From the NCBI RefSeq assembly GCF_004519545.1, contig NZ_SDKM01000011.1:62001-126000 (forward strand): a DNA stretch of 64,000 bases, written 5' to 3'. This document shows, in pieces, positions 46,238-54,777 of this stretch. The position numbers and the translations under genes are program-made. This stretch comes from Nocardioides guangzhouensis (GTDB lineage: Bacteria; Actinomycetota; Actinomycetes; Propionibacteriales; Nocardioidaceae). The stretch's first letter is position 1; the number at the start of each line of letters is the position of its first letter. Below the pieces are notes generated by a model. It did no database searches, was not told the DNA's origin, and worked only from the letters and a program-made list of their open reading frames with translations.

Positions 46238-47203
46238 ATGTCCGAGATCCTGGTACTCGTCGATCACGTCGACGGAACTGTGCGCAAGACCACGAACGAG
46301 CTCCTCACCATCGCCCGCCGCTTGGGCGAGCCGTCGGCGGTGTTCATCGGCTCCGGCGAGCCGCCGGCCGACGCGCTGAAGAAGTACGGCGCGGAGAAGG
46401 TCTACGCCGTCGACGACGCGGAGATCAGGGGCTACCTGGTGGCCCCGAAGGCCGAGGTGCTCCAGCAGATCGCCGAGAAGACGTCCGCCGGAGCGGTGCT
46501 GATCTCCTCCTCCTACGAGGGCAAGGAGATCGCGGCCCGGCTGGCGATCAAGCTCGAGTCCGGGCTGATCACCGACGCCGTCGACGTGCAGGCCGGCGAC
46601 GCTGCCAGTGGGGGCGGTCCGGTGACCACCCAGAGCGTGTTCGCCGGCAACTACACGGTCCAGGCGAAGGTCACCCAGGGCACCCCGATCATCACGGTGA
46701 AGCCCAACGCGGCCACCCCGGAGGAGGCCGCGGGCGCCGGGTCGGTGGAGCAGTTCGCCGCGACCGTCTCCGACGCCGCGAAGGCCGCGCAGATCGTGGC
46801 CTCCCAGCCGCGGACGGCGACCGGTCGCCCGGAGCTGACCGAGGCCGCGATCGTGGTCTCGGGCGGCCGTGGCACCGGCGGCAACTTCGAGCCGGTCGAG
46901 AACCTCGCCGACGCCCTGGGCGCGGCGGTCGGCGCCTCGCGGGCCGCGGTGGACTCCGGCTGGAAGCCGCACAGCTTCCAGGTCGGCCAGACCGGCAAGA
47001 CGGTCTCCCCGCAGCTCTACGTCGCCAACGGGATCTCGGGCGCCATCCAGCACCGGGCCGGCATGCAGACCTCGAAGACCATCGTCGCGGTGAACAAGGA
47101 CGAGGAGGCGCCGATCTTCGAGCTCGTCGACTTCGGGGTCGTCGGCGACCTGCACACCGTGCTGCCCGCGCTGACCGAGGAGATCAACAAGCGCAAGGGC
47201 TGA
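46238..47203 (+). CDS. etfA: Electron transfer flavoprotein alpha subunit
   Basis: 321 residues from ATG 46238, with GAGGAG upstream. Domain [28 protein letters not shown]. The C-terminal FAD-binding domain contains [21 protein letters not shown] and [25 protein letters not shown], the ETF-alpha signature. It forms the EtfAB heterodimer with the preceding gene and is followed by a strong hairpin terminator. Confidence 0.96.
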   Translation: MSEILVLVDHVDGTVRKTTNELLTIARRLGEPSAVFIGSGEPPADALKKYGAEKVYAVDDAEIRGYLVAPKAEVLQQIAEKTSAGAVLISSSYEGKEIAARLAIKLESGLITDAVDVQAGDAASGGGPVTTQSVFAGNYTVQAKVTQGTPIITVKPNAATPEEAAGAGSVEQFAATVSDAAKAAQIVASQPRTATGRPELTEAAIVVSGGRGTGGNFEPVENLADALGAAVGASRAAVDSGWKPHSFQVGQTGKTVSPQLYVANGISGAIQHRAGMQTSKTIVAVNKDEEAPIFELVDFGVVGDLHTVLPALTEEINKRKG

Positions 47204-47226
47204 GCCTCCACCCGCTGTTCGTGAAG

Positions 47227-47253
47227 GATCCCCGGCACCCGGTGCCGGGGATC
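47227..47253 (+). terminator. Terminator of etfBA
   Basis: A near-perfect 13-bp inverted repeat (GATCCCCGGCACC and its complement, single-base centre) lies 24 nt after the etfA stop. Confidence 0.8.
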
Positions 47254-47344
47254 GTTCGCTGTCTGGACCGCTGCCGGGTTCACCCGCGCCGGGTGATCGT
47301 CGATGCCGCGGGAAGGGGCAGCATCGGTGACGGGTGGTGGTGTG

Positions 47345-47545
47345 ATGACGAGCAAGAGCGCACCGAGCCGGGTCGCCGGAGAGCTGGCGGACCTGACCGG
47401 GCGGAGCGAGGCGGAGATGAAGCTGCTGATCGGGACGGCGGTCGGGGTCACCGTGGCGGTCGCGGCGGTCGGCGTGGTGCTGAAGGTCGCCGAAGGGCTG
47501 GTCGCGCTCGGGTCGACGCTGTCCCGGCGCACGGTCGGCGGCTGA
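47345..47545 (+). CDS. Small membrane protein, unknown
   Basis: 66 residues from ATG 47345 (GTG 47342 directly precedes it in frame). A short basic and helical N-terminus ([21 protein letters not shown]) leads into a single hydrophobic segment ([20 protein letters not shown]) and a Ser/Arg tail. It has no recognised family and only a weak ribosome site. It is convergent with the lysyl-oxidase-like gene. Confidence 0.55.
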   Translation: MTSKSAPSRVAGELADLTGRSEAEMKLLIGTAVGVTVAVAAVGVVLKVAEGLVALGSTLSRRTVGG

Positions 47546-47556
47546 GAGGGGGAGCA

Positions 47557-47581
47557 GCCCCGCCGGTGGCTCCGGCGAGGC
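47557..47581. terminator. Bidirectional hairpin terminator
   Basis: A 10-bp stem (GCCCCGCCGG/CCGGCGAGGC, one wobble) with a 5-nt loop, between convergent genes. Confidence 0.7.
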
Positions 47582-47613
47582 GGCCCGTTCCCTGCGGTGC
47601 GCGCCGCGCTCCG

Positions 47614-49053
47614 TCAGAAGCTGCTGTCGTCGACGATCCCGACCTGCGACATCCGGACCGTGCGGTGGTCCGGCCGGCCGCCGATGTGGATCTTGCGCAG
47701 CGCCACGTTGTTCGTGGTGTCGGTCTCGGTCAGGTGACCGGTCGGGTTCGCCTCGACCGCCACGTAGTACCAGCCGTTGGGGACGCCCTTCAGGTTGAAG
47801 GACTGCCCGGCCCGGAACTGCATGTAGGTGTCGCCGCTGCCCTGCGAGAGCACCTCGCGCAGCGACAGGGTGTCGCGACCGCCGCAGGCCGAGCTCAGGT
47901 CGGTGTTCTCCGGCTTCCACTCGGCGCCCGGCACGGTGTAGTCGACCGCGTCGGTGTTGGCCAGGCAGAACGACTCCTTCTTCGACCGGACCACGGCCGA
48001 CTGGTCGGAGGCCCGCAGCAGCCGGTACCGCGCGAAGTCGTGGAAGTGCCAGTGCTGGTGGTTGGCGGCGTGCCACTCCATCTCGCCCACGTGCGCGTAC
48101 CCGGTCTGGTTGCCGTCGGCGTCGAAGAAGTACTGGTAGGCGTCCATCACGTCCTCGCCGGGGCGGCGGAAGCCGTCGACGACGAGCGGGCTGTCACCGG
48201 CGTTCCAGACGGTCGCCGAGAACCGCAGGAAGTTGCCGCCCGGCGCGATCGACATCCCGAACGCCGGCAGCGACTGCAGGTCCGGGGTCGGGCCGGCCAC
48301 CACGCCACCAGACGCGCCCTTGGGGCGCCGGGCGTTCGGCCGGGCGATCGGGCTGCGGGGGGCGACCGGCTTGCGGAAGGACTCGTCCCCACCGTTGCGC
48401 ACGCGCAGGGTGTACGTCGTCACCCGCTGGGCGTCGGACAGCCCGAACAGCTCGGCGTACCTCTCCGCGATCGCCACCCGGGCCGAGTAGCGGCCGGTCT
48501 TGAGGCGCATGGCCTGCTCGCCGGTCAGCGAGACCGACCAGCCCTCCTGGATGCCCTGCACCGAGCCCTTGGTGAACGGGTGCCACGGGCAGCCCCACGG
48601 GTACGGCGAGCGGGCGGGTGCGTCCGGGCGCATCCGCTGCGAATCGCCGTTCATGCAGTAGCGGCGGACCTTGTTGTAGACGATGTCCCCGGCCTTGTTG
48701 CGCAGCGTCATCCGGTAGAACCGTGGGAGCCCGCGGAAGTCCTTGAGCGTGCCCGCGGGCAGCGTGGTGGAGCCGCCGGGAGACCGCAGCTCGGTGACGA
48801 TCGGGTCGGCGTACGACGTGCGGGTGGACCACAGCTCGACCGGAGCGGTGGTGGCGGCGAGCCGGGGACCGAGGTCGCCGTAGACCCAGCCGTCGTAGCG
48901 GTTGACGTCGACGACCGGGGCGACGACCAGCTCGACGGGAGGAACGGGGGCGGCGGCCGGAGCCGCGGTGCCCGAGGTGGTGACGGCGCCGGGCAGGCCG
49001 AGACCGGTGAGGGCCAGGGCGAGCAGCCCGGGCCGGAGGAGACTGCGCTTCAC
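47614..49053 (-). CDS. Secreted lysyl oxidase-family protein
   Basis: 479 residues from GTG 49053, with GGAAGG about 5 nt upstream. The signal peptide reads KRSLLRPGLLALALTGLGLP, followed by an Ala/Pro-rich linker. The N-terminal ~200 residues are beta-rich with no named motif. The C-terminal ~190 residues hold the lysyl-oxidase-type copper site EWHAANHQHWHFHDFARYRL and CGGRDTLSLREVLSQGSGDTY, ending WYYVAVEANPTGHLTETDTTNN. Eukaryotic relatives oxidise lysines on matrix proteins; the bacterial role is unclear. The quinone-cofactor lysine and tyrosine were not located with confidence. Confidence 0.85.
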   Translation of the reverse strand: MKRSLLRPGLLALALTGLGLPGAVTTSGTAAPAAAPVPPVELVVAPVVDVNRYDGWVYGDLGPRLAATTAPVELWSTRTSYADPIVTELRSPGGSTTLPAGTLKDFRGLPRFYRMTLRNKAGDIVYNKVRRYCMNGDSQRMRPDAPARSPYPWGCPWHPFTKGSVQGIQEGWSVSLTGEQAMRLKTGRYSARVAIAERYAELFGLSDAQRVTTYTLRVRNGGDESFRKPVAPRSPIARPNARRPKGASGGVVAGPTPDLQSLPAFGMSIAPGGNFLRFSATVWNAGDSPLVVDGFRRPGEDVMDAYQYFFDADGNQTGYAHVGEMEWHAANHQHWHFHDFARYRLLRASDQSAVVRSKKESFCLANTDAVDYTVPGAEWKPENTDLSSACGGRDTLSLREVLSQGSGDTYMQFRAGQSFNLKGVPNGWYYVAVEANPTGHLTETDTTNNVALRKIHIGGRPDHRTVRMSQVGIVDDSSF

Positions 49054-49199
49054 GGCACGTCCTTCCGAGAGTTGGTTCCCCGAGTGAGGTCGGGGAGACC
49101 GCCCCCCCGATCCCTCAGACGCCTCAGGCTGGATTTCGGTTGCCCTCTTCAGGAGGCGTTTTTCCCGAGACGGATACATCGGGCCCTGCGGGCCGGTCC

Positions 49200-49205
49200 T
49201 AGGCT
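49200..49205 (+). promoter_or_regulatory. Leaderless -10 of proA
   Basis: TAGGCT ends 6 nt before GTG 49212. Confidence 0.6.
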
Positions 49206-49211
49206 GGAGCG

Positions 49212-50474
49212 GTGACCACCGGAGCCGACGTCGAGCAGCAGGTCCGGGCCGCCGCGGAGCGGGCCCGTGAGGCGAGCTACGGGCTGGCCCTGGCCACCCG
49301 GGCGGAGAAGGACCGGGCGCTGGGCGCGATGGCCGACGCGCTGCTCGCGCGGCTGGACGAGGTGCTCGCGGCCAACGCCGACGACGTACGCCGCGCGGAG
49401 GGCTCCGGCACCCCGGCCAACATCGTCGACCGGCTCCGGCTCGACCCGGACCGGGTCGCCGGGATGGCACAGGGCCTGCGCGAGGTCGCCGGGCTGCCCG
49501 ACCCGGTCGGCGAGGTGGTCCGGGGGAGCACGCTGGCCAACGGCCTCGAGCTGCGACAGGTCCGGGTGCCGTTCGGGGTGGTCGGGATCATCTACGAGGC
49601 CCGCCCCAACGTGACCGCCGACGCGGCGGGGATCTGCCTGAAGTCGGGCAACGCGGCGCTGCTGCGGGGCTCGGCCAGCGCCCTGGCCAGCAACACCACG
49701 ATCGTCGAGGTGCTGCGCTCGGCGGTCGAGGGCGCCGGGCTCGACCCGGACGCCGTCCAGCTGGTGCCGGGGGAGGGCCACGAGGGGGCCAAGGTGCTGA
49801 TGCGCGCCCGCGGCCTCGTCGACGTGCTCATCCCGCGCGGCGGTGCCGGGCTGATCCGCAGCGTCGTCGAGGAGTCCACGGTGCCGGTCATCGAGACCGG
49901 GGTGGGCAACTGCCACGTCTACGTCGACGCGGCCGCCGACCTCGACAAGGCCCTGGCCATCGTGGTCAACGCCAAGACCCACCGCACCAGCGTCTGCAAC
50001 GCGGCCGAGTCGCTGCTGGTGCACGAGGACGTGGCCGACGACTTCCTCCCGTCCGTGATCGACGCGCTGCAGGAGCGCGGCGTGACCATCCACGGCGACG
50101 AGCGGTTCGCGGAGTACGACGGCGTGGTGGCGGCGACTCCGGAGGACTGGGACACGGAGTACCTCTCGCTCGAGATCTCCGCGGCCGTGGTTCCCGACCT
50201 CGACGCGGCGGTGCGGCACATCCGGGCGCACTCCAGCAAGCACAGCGACGCGATCGTGACCGAGGACCTCGGGGCGGCGCGCCGGTTCACCGCGTCCGTG
50301 GACGCGGCGGCGGTGCTGGTCAACGCCTCGACCCGGTTCACCGACGGGGGCGAGTTCGGCTTCGGCGCGGAGATCGGGATCAGCACCCAGAAGCTGCACG
50401 CCCGGGGCCCGATGGGGCTCCCGGAGATGACCAGCACCAAGTACGTCGTGACCGGCGACGGGCACGTCCGGTAG
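49212..50474 (+). CDS. proA: Gamma-glutamyl phosphate reductase
   Basis: 420 residues from GTG 49212, leaderless-type start. Aldehyde-dehydrogenase superfamily: [22 protein letters not shown] is the ProA signature, catalytic Cys262 is in [13 protein letters not shown], and [30 protein letters not shown] closes the family fingerprint. Reaction: NADPH-dependent reduction of L-glutamyl 5-phosphate to glutamate semialdehyde in proline synthesis. proB is not in the window. The next gene has its own TAGCCT promoter. Confidence 0.97.
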   Translation: MTTGADVEQQVRAAAERAREASYGLALATRAEKDRALGAMADALLARLDEVLAANADDVRRAEGSGTPANIVDRLRLDPDRVAGMAQGLREVAGLPDPVGEVVRGSTLANGLELRQVRVPFGVVGIIYEARPNVTADAAGICLKSGNAALLRGSASALASNTTIVEVLRSAVEGAGLDPDAVQLVPGEGHEGAKVLMRARGLVDVLIPRGGAGLIRSVVEESTVPVIETGVGNCHVYVDAAADLDKALAIVVNAKTHRTSVCNAAESLLVHEDVADDFLPSVIDALQERGVTIHGDERFAEYDGVVAATPEDWDTEYLSLEISAAVVPDLDAAVRHIRAHSSKHSDAIVTEDLGAARRFTASVDAAAVLVNASTRFTDGGEFGFGAEIGISTQKLHARGPMGLPEMTSTKYVVTGDGHVR

Positions 50475-50551
50475 CCGTCGGCGGGGCTGTACGACGCGGT
50501 CGACGCGGCACGCACCCACCCCGGGTCCCGGGTCCGGACACCCTCTCCGGG

Positions 50552-50557
50552 TAGCCT
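50552..50557 (+). promoter_or_regulatory. Leaderless -10 of the 16-codon ORF
   Basis: TAGCCT ends 7 nt before ATG 50565. Confidence 0.55.
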
Positions 50558-50564
50558 CTGGCCC

Positions 50565-50615
50565 ATGCGCAGGACGGTGGGGGCCTGGGGGACCGTGGCC
50601 GGGAAACTGCGGTGA
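50565..50615 (+). CDS. Leaderless 16-codon upstream ORF, coupled to next gene
   Basis: The frame encodes MRRTVGAWGTVAGKLR and stops at TGA 50613-50615, which overlaps the GTG start (50612) of the downstream membrane protein. It begins at the predicted transcript 5' end and has no ribosome site. It probably acts by delivering ribosomes to the GTG rather than as a functional peptide. Expression is inferred. Confidence 0.45.
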   Translation: MRRTVGAWGTVAGKLR

Positions 50616-51070
50616 ACCTCGTCTGGGCCACCCTCGGCTACTCGATCCTGTCGTCGGTCGTCCCCATCTTCAACATCGAGCTGTACCTCGCCGCGCTCGC
50701 CACGCAGGTCACTCCCGAGCAGGCGCTGCCGCTGGCGGTGATGGCCGGGATCGGGCAGGCGGTCGGGAAGTACGTCTGGTACTACGCGACCGTGCACTCG
50801 ATGCGGGTGCCGATGATGCAGCGGTGGCTGGGCACGCCCAAGCGGCAGGCGCAGCTGACCCTCTGGGAGAAGCGGATCGCGGGTCGGCCCGGGCTCGCGG
50901 GTGGGGTCACGTTCCTCTCCGGCCTGGTCGGCATCCCGCCGCTGCTGGTCATGGGCGTCGCCGCCGGGGTGGTGCGCATGAACATCTGGCTGTTCATGGT
51001 GATGATCTTCCTCGGCCGCGGTCTGCAGTCGTGGCTGATCCTGGCGGGCCTCGCGACGCTGTTCCACTGA
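50612..51070 (+). CDS. DedA/YqaA-like small membrane protein
   Basis: 152 residues from GTG 50612, overlapping the 16-codon ORF stop. An N-terminal amphipathic/hydrophobic region (TLGYSILSSVVPIFNIELYLAALAT), QALPLAVMAGIGQAVGKYVWYY, and two C-terminal hydrophobic segments (LSGLVGIPPLLVMGVAAGVV; MIFLGRGLQSWLILAGLATLF) recall the VTT/SNARE-associated YqaA proteins. The substrate is unknown; some DedA relatives are lipid or cation transporters. A gene with its own leaderless promoter follows. Confidence 0.7.
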   Translation: MNLVWATLGYSILSSVVPIFNIELYLAALATQVTPEQALPLAVMAGIGQAVGKYVWYYATVHSMRVPMMQRWLGTPKRQAQLTLWEKRIAGRPGLAGGVTFLSGLVGIPPLLVMGVAAGVVRMNIWLFMVMIFLGRGLQSWLILAGLATLFH

Positions 51071-51078
51071 GCGGCCGG

Positions 51079-51084
51079 TAGGCT
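51079..51084 (+). promoter_or_regulatory. Leaderless -10 of the 49-residue membrane protein and nadD
   Basis: TAGGCT ends 7 nt before ATG 51092. Confidence 0.55.
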
Positions 51085-51091
51085 GCGGCCC

Positions 51092-51241
51092 ATGTCGCTG
51101 ACCTCTCTGACGATCGTGGCCGCCGAGGCCGCCGGCACCTCCGACGTCAACCCGTGGGCCGTGGGCGCGGTCGTGCTCGGGATCCTCCTCGTCCTCATGC
51201 TCGTGCTGCTCATCGTCGGCGCGGGGCGCGAACACAGCTGA
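51092..51241 (+). CDS. 49-residue single-pass membrane protein
   Basis: ATG 51092 follows TAGGCT by 7 nt. The product has a short Ser/Thr/Ala-rich start, [28 protein letters not shown] as one transmembrane helix (residues ~19-46), and the tail REHS. The stop is 2 nt before the nadD ATG, so it is probably the first cistron of nadD-rsfS. Too short for family assignment. Confidence 0.65.
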   Translation: MSLTSLTIVAAEAAGTSDVNPWAVGAVVLGILLVLMLVLLIVGAGREHS

Positions 51242-51243
51242 GC

Positions 51244-51888
51244 ATGGCCGACGCTGCCGTCGCGGCGCCTCGAGACGGTGCCCGGCGGCGCCGGGTCGGG
51301 GTGATGGGTGGCACCTTCGACCCGATCCACCACGGCCACCTCGTGGCCGCCAGCGAGGTGCAGTCCTGGTTCGACCTCGACGAGGTCGTCTTCGTGCCCA
51401 CGGGCGATCCGTGGCAGAAGTCGGAGCGCGTCGTCTCGCCGGCCGAGCACCGCTACCTGATGACCGTGATCGCGACCGCCGCGAACCCGAGGTTCTGGGT
51501 GTCGCGGGTGGACATCGACCGGGCCGGCCCGACGTACACCATCGACACGCTCAAGGACCTCGGCGCCCAGCACCCCGACGCCGACCTCTACTTCATCACC
51601 GGCGCCGACGCGCTGGCCAACATCTTCACCTGGCGCGACGTCGACGAGCTGTTCGCGCTCGCGAACTTCGTCGGCTGCACCCGCCCCGGCTACACCATGG
51701 ACTCCGCGCTCATGGAGAACCTGCCGGGGAACCGGGTGACGCTCGTCGAGATCCCGGCGCTCGCGATCTCGTCCTCGGACTGCCGGGAGCGCAAGCGGCG
51801 CGGCGAGCCGGTCTGGTACCTCGTGCCGGACGGCGTCGTCCAGTACATCGCCAAGCACGACCTCTATCCCGCGGGAGCAACTCCATGA
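51244..51888 (+). CDS. nadD: Nicotinate-nucleotide adenylyltransferase
   Basis: 214 residues from ATG 51244. The nucleotidyltransferase signature [12 protein letters not shown] is at residues 22-33, [24 protein letters not shown] follows, and the C-terminal [24 protein letters not shown] supplies the ISSTxxR-type loop. It converts nicotinate mononucleotide plus ATP to deamido-NAD. Its stop overlaps the rsfS ATG (ATGA). Confidence 0.96.
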   Translation: MADAAVAAPRDGARRRRVGVMGGTFDPIHHGHLVAASEVQSWFDLDEVVFVPTGDPWQKSERVVSPAEHRYLMTVIATAANPRFWVSRVDIDRAGPTYTIDTLKDLGAQHPDADLYFITGADALANIFTWRDVDELFALANFVGCTRPGYTMDSALMENLPGNRVTLVEIPALAISSSDCRERKRRGEPVWYLVPDGVVQYIAKHDLYPAGATP

Positions 51889-52262
51889 CCGCCACCGACC
51901 ACGCCGTCGAGCTCGTCCACACCGCCGCCCGCGCGGCCTCCGACAAGCTCGCGAAGCAGATCATCGCCTTCGACGTCTCCGACCAGCTCGCGATCACCGA
52001 CGCGTTCCTGCTCGCCTCGGGCGGCAACGAGCGCCAGGTGAAGGCGATCGTCGACGAGGTCGAGGACAAGCTTCGCGAGATCGGCGCCAAGCCGATCCGG
52101 CGCGAGGGCCTGCGCGACGGACGCTGGGTGCTCATCGACTACGGTGACGTCGTCGTGCACGTGCAGCACGAGGAGGAGCGCAGCTTCTACGCCCTCGAGC
52201 GGCTCTGGCGGGACTGCCCGGCGATCGACCTGCCCGCCGACGTGGCCTCGCACGAGCGCTGA
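51885..52262 (+). CDS. rsfS: Ribosomal silencing factor RsfS
   Basis: 125 residues. ATG 51885 overlaps the nadD stop. RsfS/Iojap domain: [78 protein letters not shown]. It binds uL14 on the 50S subunit and blocks subunit joining during starvation. The nadD-rsfS pairing is conserved widely. Confidence 0.96.
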   Translation: MTATDHAVELVHTAARAASDKLAKQIIAFDVSDQLAITDAFLLASGGNERQVKAIVDEVEDKLREIGAKPIRREGLRDGRWVLIDYGDVVVHVQHEEERSFYALERLWRDCPAIDLPADVASHER

Positions 52263-52289
52263 GCCCCGGCACGGCCCGTCGGCGAAGCC

Positions 52290-52778
52290 TCAGACGACCT
52301 CGCGCAGCCGTCCGGTGGCCACGTCGAACACGAAGCCGCGCACCGCGTCGGTGTGGGGGATGTGCGGGTCGGTCTGGATCTTCTCGACCGAGCCCCGGAC
52401 GTCCTCGTCGAGGTCGGTGAACGCGTGCGCCGTCCAGGCCGGCTCGATGCCGGTCTCGTCGGTGAGCGCGGTGGTGAGCTCCTGGTCGGTGAACGTGAGC
52501 ATCCCGCAGTCGGTGTGGTGGATCAGGATGATCTCCCGGGTGCCGAGCAGGCGCTGGCTGATCGCGAGCGACCGGAGCTCGTCGTCGGTGACCACCCCGC
52601 CCGCGTTGCGGATCACGTGGGCCTCGCCCTCCTCGAGGCCGAGGATCCCGTAGACGTCGAGCCGCGCGTCCATGCAGGCGAGCACGGCGACGCCCCTGGC
52701 CGGCGGCAGGGGGAGCGGCCCCTCGAACTCGGCGGCGTACTTCTCGTTGTTCTCCAGGAGCTGGTCGGTGACGGACAC
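52290..52778 (-). CDS. Beta-class carbonic anhydrase
   Basis: 162 residues from GTG 52778, with GAGGAGG 7 nt upstream. Zinc and catalytic residues fall at Cys35, Asp37 and Arg39 (ACMDARL) and His88 and Cys91 (IHHTDCGM), the same numbering I recall for Mycobacterium tuberculosis Rv1284. Reaction: reversible hydration of CO2 in the cytoplasm. It is convergent with rsfS. Its upstream region is a conspicuous AT-rich island with repeated TTAGTC/ACTAA half-sites. Confidence 0.95.
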   Translation of the reverse strand: MSVTDQLLENNEKYAAEFEGPLPLPPARGVAVLACMDARLDVYGILGLEEGEAHVIRNAGGVVTDDELRSLAISQRLLGTREIILIHHTDCGMLTFTDQELTTALTDETGIEPAWTAHAFTDLDEDVRGSVEKIQTDPHIPHTDAVRGFVFDVATGRLREVV

Positions 52779-52813
52779 GGCGATCCTCCTCGGGTCGACG
52801 ACGGGTCGGGAGG

Positions 52814-52852
52814 ACTAAAGTACATTAAGTTGACTAACACAGTCTGAATAGC
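52814..52852 (-). promoter_or_regulatory. AT-rich promoter/operator of the carbonic anhydrase gene
   Basis: Minus-strand reading contains TTAGTCAACTTAATGTAC followed by TTTAGTC: two TTAGTC copies 19 bp apart, an imperfect TTAaGT-tg-ACTAA dyad, and TAATGT and TACTTT as candidate -10 hexamers. It stands out against ~70% GC surroundings. Confidence 0.5.
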
Positions 52853-52903
52853 GAGACGAGAGTCCTGGAGAGGGTCGATTTCGCGTCGTCGGGGGTGGCC
52901 CGC

Positions 52904-52909
52904 TAGGAT
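52904..52909 (+). promoter_or_regulatory. -10 of the tRNA-Ala gene
   Basis: TAGGAT lies 42 nt before the mature tRNA 5' end, implying a ~35-nt precursor leader. Confidence 0.55.
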
Positions 52910-52950
52910 TCCCGACGTTGTCCGGGAGCCGGTTCCCGGAGGCAGCCGAT

Positions 52951-53026
52951 GGGGCTGTGGCGCAGCTGGTAGCGCACCTGCATGGCATGCAGGGGGTCAG
53001 GGGTTCGAGTCCCCTCAGCTCCACCA
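52951..53026 (+). tRNA. tRNA-Ala (anticodon GGC)
   Basis: The cloverleaf folds by eye: acceptor GGGGCTG/CAGCTCC (one G-T pair), D-stem GCGC/GCGC, anticodon stem CCTGC/GCAGG with loop ATGGCAT, T-arm AGGGG-TTCGAGT-CCCCT, and genome-encoded ACCA end. Anticodon GGC reads GCC/GCT alanine codons. 76 nt including CCA. Confidence 0.96.
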
Positions 53027-53033
53027 TCGACAC

Positions 53034-53063
53034 CGAAGGGCACCCCGCGCGGGGTGCCCTTCG
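53034..53063 (+). terminator. Terminator of tRNA-Ala
   Basis: A perfect palindromic hairpin (CGAAGGGCACCCC and its complement around a GCGC centre) begins 8 nt after the tRNA CCA. Confidence 0.85.
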
Positions 53064-53107
53064 TCGTTTCCGGGCGGGACCGCGCGGATCGCCCCGATAC
53101 TCGGGAC

Positions 53108-53473
53108 ATGACCGCCTTCGCGCTGCGCCGCACCGTGCTGTGGCTCGCGGCCGCGGCGCTGTGCACGCTCGGCACGCTGGTGGGCTTCGCGGTGTGGGCC
53201 TTCGGGCTCGGGCACTACCTCGACGACCTGTGCCTCACCAGTCCCGAGGTGGACGCCCGCGAGTTCGAGGTGGTGCGCGGCCCCGTCGTGGACGGCCCCG
53301 TCAGCCTGCGCTGCGAGTTCCCCGGATCGGACCGCGCGCCCGTCGAGATCACCGACTGGTACCCCCTGCTCTGGACCCTGGGCTGCGCCCTCGGGGTCCT
53401 CGCCGGCGTGCTGGTCGTGGTGCTGCTGACCCGGCTGCTGACCCGGCCCCGGGCCGCGCCGGCCGGGGCCTGA
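53108..53473 (+). CDS. Two-pass membrane protein, unknown
   Basis: 121 residues from ATG 53108; a longer frame would include the tRNA and is rejected. Hydrophobic segments LWLAAAALCTLGTLVGFAVWAF and LLWTLGCALGVLAGVLVVVLL flank an extracytoplasmic loop with two cysteines (LCLTSPE, LRCEFPG) that could form a disulfide. GATACT ends 6 nt before the ATG, a near match to the leaderless pattern. No family recognised. Confidence 0.75.
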   Translation: MTAFALRRTVLWLAAAALCTLGTLVGFAVWAFGLGHYLDDLCLTSPEVDAREFEVVRGPVVDGPVSLRCEFPGSDRAPVEITDWYPLLWTLGCALGVLAGVLVVVLLTRLLTRPRAAPAGA

Positions 53474-53484
53474 CGGGCCAGCGG

Positions 53485-54258
53485 TCAGCCCGGCAGGTCG
53501 AACGCGCGGTACGCCGGGGCGTCGCGGACGAACCGCTCCCGGGTGCCGGCGTCGCCGACGAACAGGGCGGTGGCCCACACGTCCGCCCAGAGCAGGGTGG
53601 GCCCGTGCACGGTGGTGGAGCCGGACCGGGCGACCATCCGGTCGGCGGCGGGGTCGTAGAGGTGTGCGCCGCGGGCCGCCGTGCCCGAGGTCGCGACCGC
53701 ACCCCGGGTGACCGGGAGGGTGGCCGCGACCCGGGTCCGGTCGCGCGGGTCCTCGATGCCGATCCGCCACACCACGGCGTCGGGCCCGTCGTCGGGGAGG
53801 TCCGGGTGGGCTCCGACCACCAGGTCGCCGCCGGCGTTCACGCAGAACGACACCCCGGGCAGCTCGAGCAGCGGCACGGTGGCCCGGTCGACCGCCCAGC
53901 CCTTGACCAGCCCGGTCGGGTCGAAGAGCAGCTCTCCGTCTGCGGGCAGGAGCGTGGTGAACGCCCCGCCGGTCGTCCGGGCGGCCTCGGCGCCGAGCCG
54001 GACCGACTCGGGGACCAGGGGGTCGCAGTCAGCCAGGTCGACCTCGCCGCGGCGCAGCCGCATCACGTCCGAGCCGTCCTGCCAGGTGGAGAACACGCGG
54101 TCCATCGCGCGCACCGTCGCGAAGGCTGCGGCGACCGCCGGCTCCACGCGGTCGTCGTACGCGCCGGCGCCGCGGACGTGGATGCTGACCGGCAGCCCCA
54201 TGACGTGCTCGACCCAGGCACGGCGGGGCGGGGCGACGGCGGTGCTCGCGGGGATCAC
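53485..54258 (-). CDS. apbE: FAD:protein FMN transferase
   Basis: 257 residues. GTG 54258 overlaps the stop of the FMN-binding protein (GTGA). ApbE fold: EHVMGLPVSIHV, FDPTGLVKGWAVDRA, CVNAGGDLVVG and GAVATSGTAARGAHLYDPA (metal- and FAD-binding segments). The enzyme attaches FMN to a Thr/Ser of partner proteins by a phosphoester bond. The partner here is the adjacent FMN-binding protein. No lipobox or signal peptide is evident, so the exported location usual for the family is uncertain. Confidence 0.93.
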   Translation of the reverse strand: MIPASTAVAPPRRAWVEHVMGLPVSIHVRGAGAYDDRVEPAVAAAFATVRAMDRVFSTWQDGSDVMRLRRGEVDLADCDPLVPESVRLGAEAARTTGGAFTTLLPADGELLFDPTGLVKGWAVDRATVPLLELPGVSFCVNAGGDLVVGAHPDLPDDGPDAVVWRIGIEDPRDRTRVAATLPVTRGAVATSGTAARGAHLYDPAADRMVARSGSTTVHGPTLLWADVWATALFVGDAGTRERFVRDAPAYRAFDLPG

Positions 54259-54725
54259 AGCTGCGCCTGGTCGATCGCGGACTGCAGGGAGCCGATGTAG
54301 CCCTGCGAGGTGTACGTCGCGCCCGAGACCATGTCGATCGACGACGACTGCGCCTGCACGGTCTCCTGGTTGAGGATCGGCACCGCGTGCGAGTTGATCA
54401 TCTGGTCGTGGCCGCCGGACCACGGCACCTGGAGCACCTCGCTGCGGGTGATCTGCCCGCCCTTGACCGTGATCTGCACCTGGACCGGGCCGTACGGCGT
54501 CATCTGGCTGTCGCCGGTGTAGGTCGCGGTTGTGCCGCCGGCGGTCGACCCGGACGTGCCGGACGTCCCGGAGGAGGAGCCGCCCGTGGTCTGGGAGCTG
54601 TCGTTGAGGTGCTGGATCGCAGAGCTGGTCGCGGTGCTCTGGGAGGTGCCGTGGGAGGTCTGGTAGCTGAACAGCAGGACCAGTGCGGTCAGCGTGCTCA
54701 TGGCCCACAGGACGATGCGGCGCAC
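54255..54725 (-). CDS. FMN-binding-domain protein, covalent flavin carrier
   Basis: 156 residues from GTG 54725. N-terminal membrane anchor or signal (RRIVLWAMSTLTALVLLFS), a Ser/Thr/Gly linker (about residues 25-68), then an FMN_bind domain with the flavinylation motif D-M-V-S-G-A-T (Thr137 as the expected FMN site). It likely receives electrons from the ferric-reductase-like protein encoded upstream and is modified by ApbE encoded downstream. All three genes are on the minus strand. Confidence 0.9.
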   Translation of the reverse strand: MRRIVLWAMSTLTALVLLFSYQTSHGTSQSTATSSAIQHLNDSSQTTGGSSSGTSGTSGSTAGGTTATYTGDSQMTPYGPVQVQITVKGGQITRSEVLQVPWSGGHDQMINSHAVPILNQETVQAQSSSIDMVSGATYTSQGYIGSLQSAIDQAQL

Positions 54726-54777
54726 GGGGTGTCTCCCTCGGGTCGGTGGTGCTGGGGTCGGTGTCGGTGGGTGGGTG

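Noticed and set aside
52918..54300. Long plus-strand ORF over the tRNA and ApbE gene
   Set aside because: It reads through the tRNA-Ala and is antisense to apbE; its composition is shadow-like.
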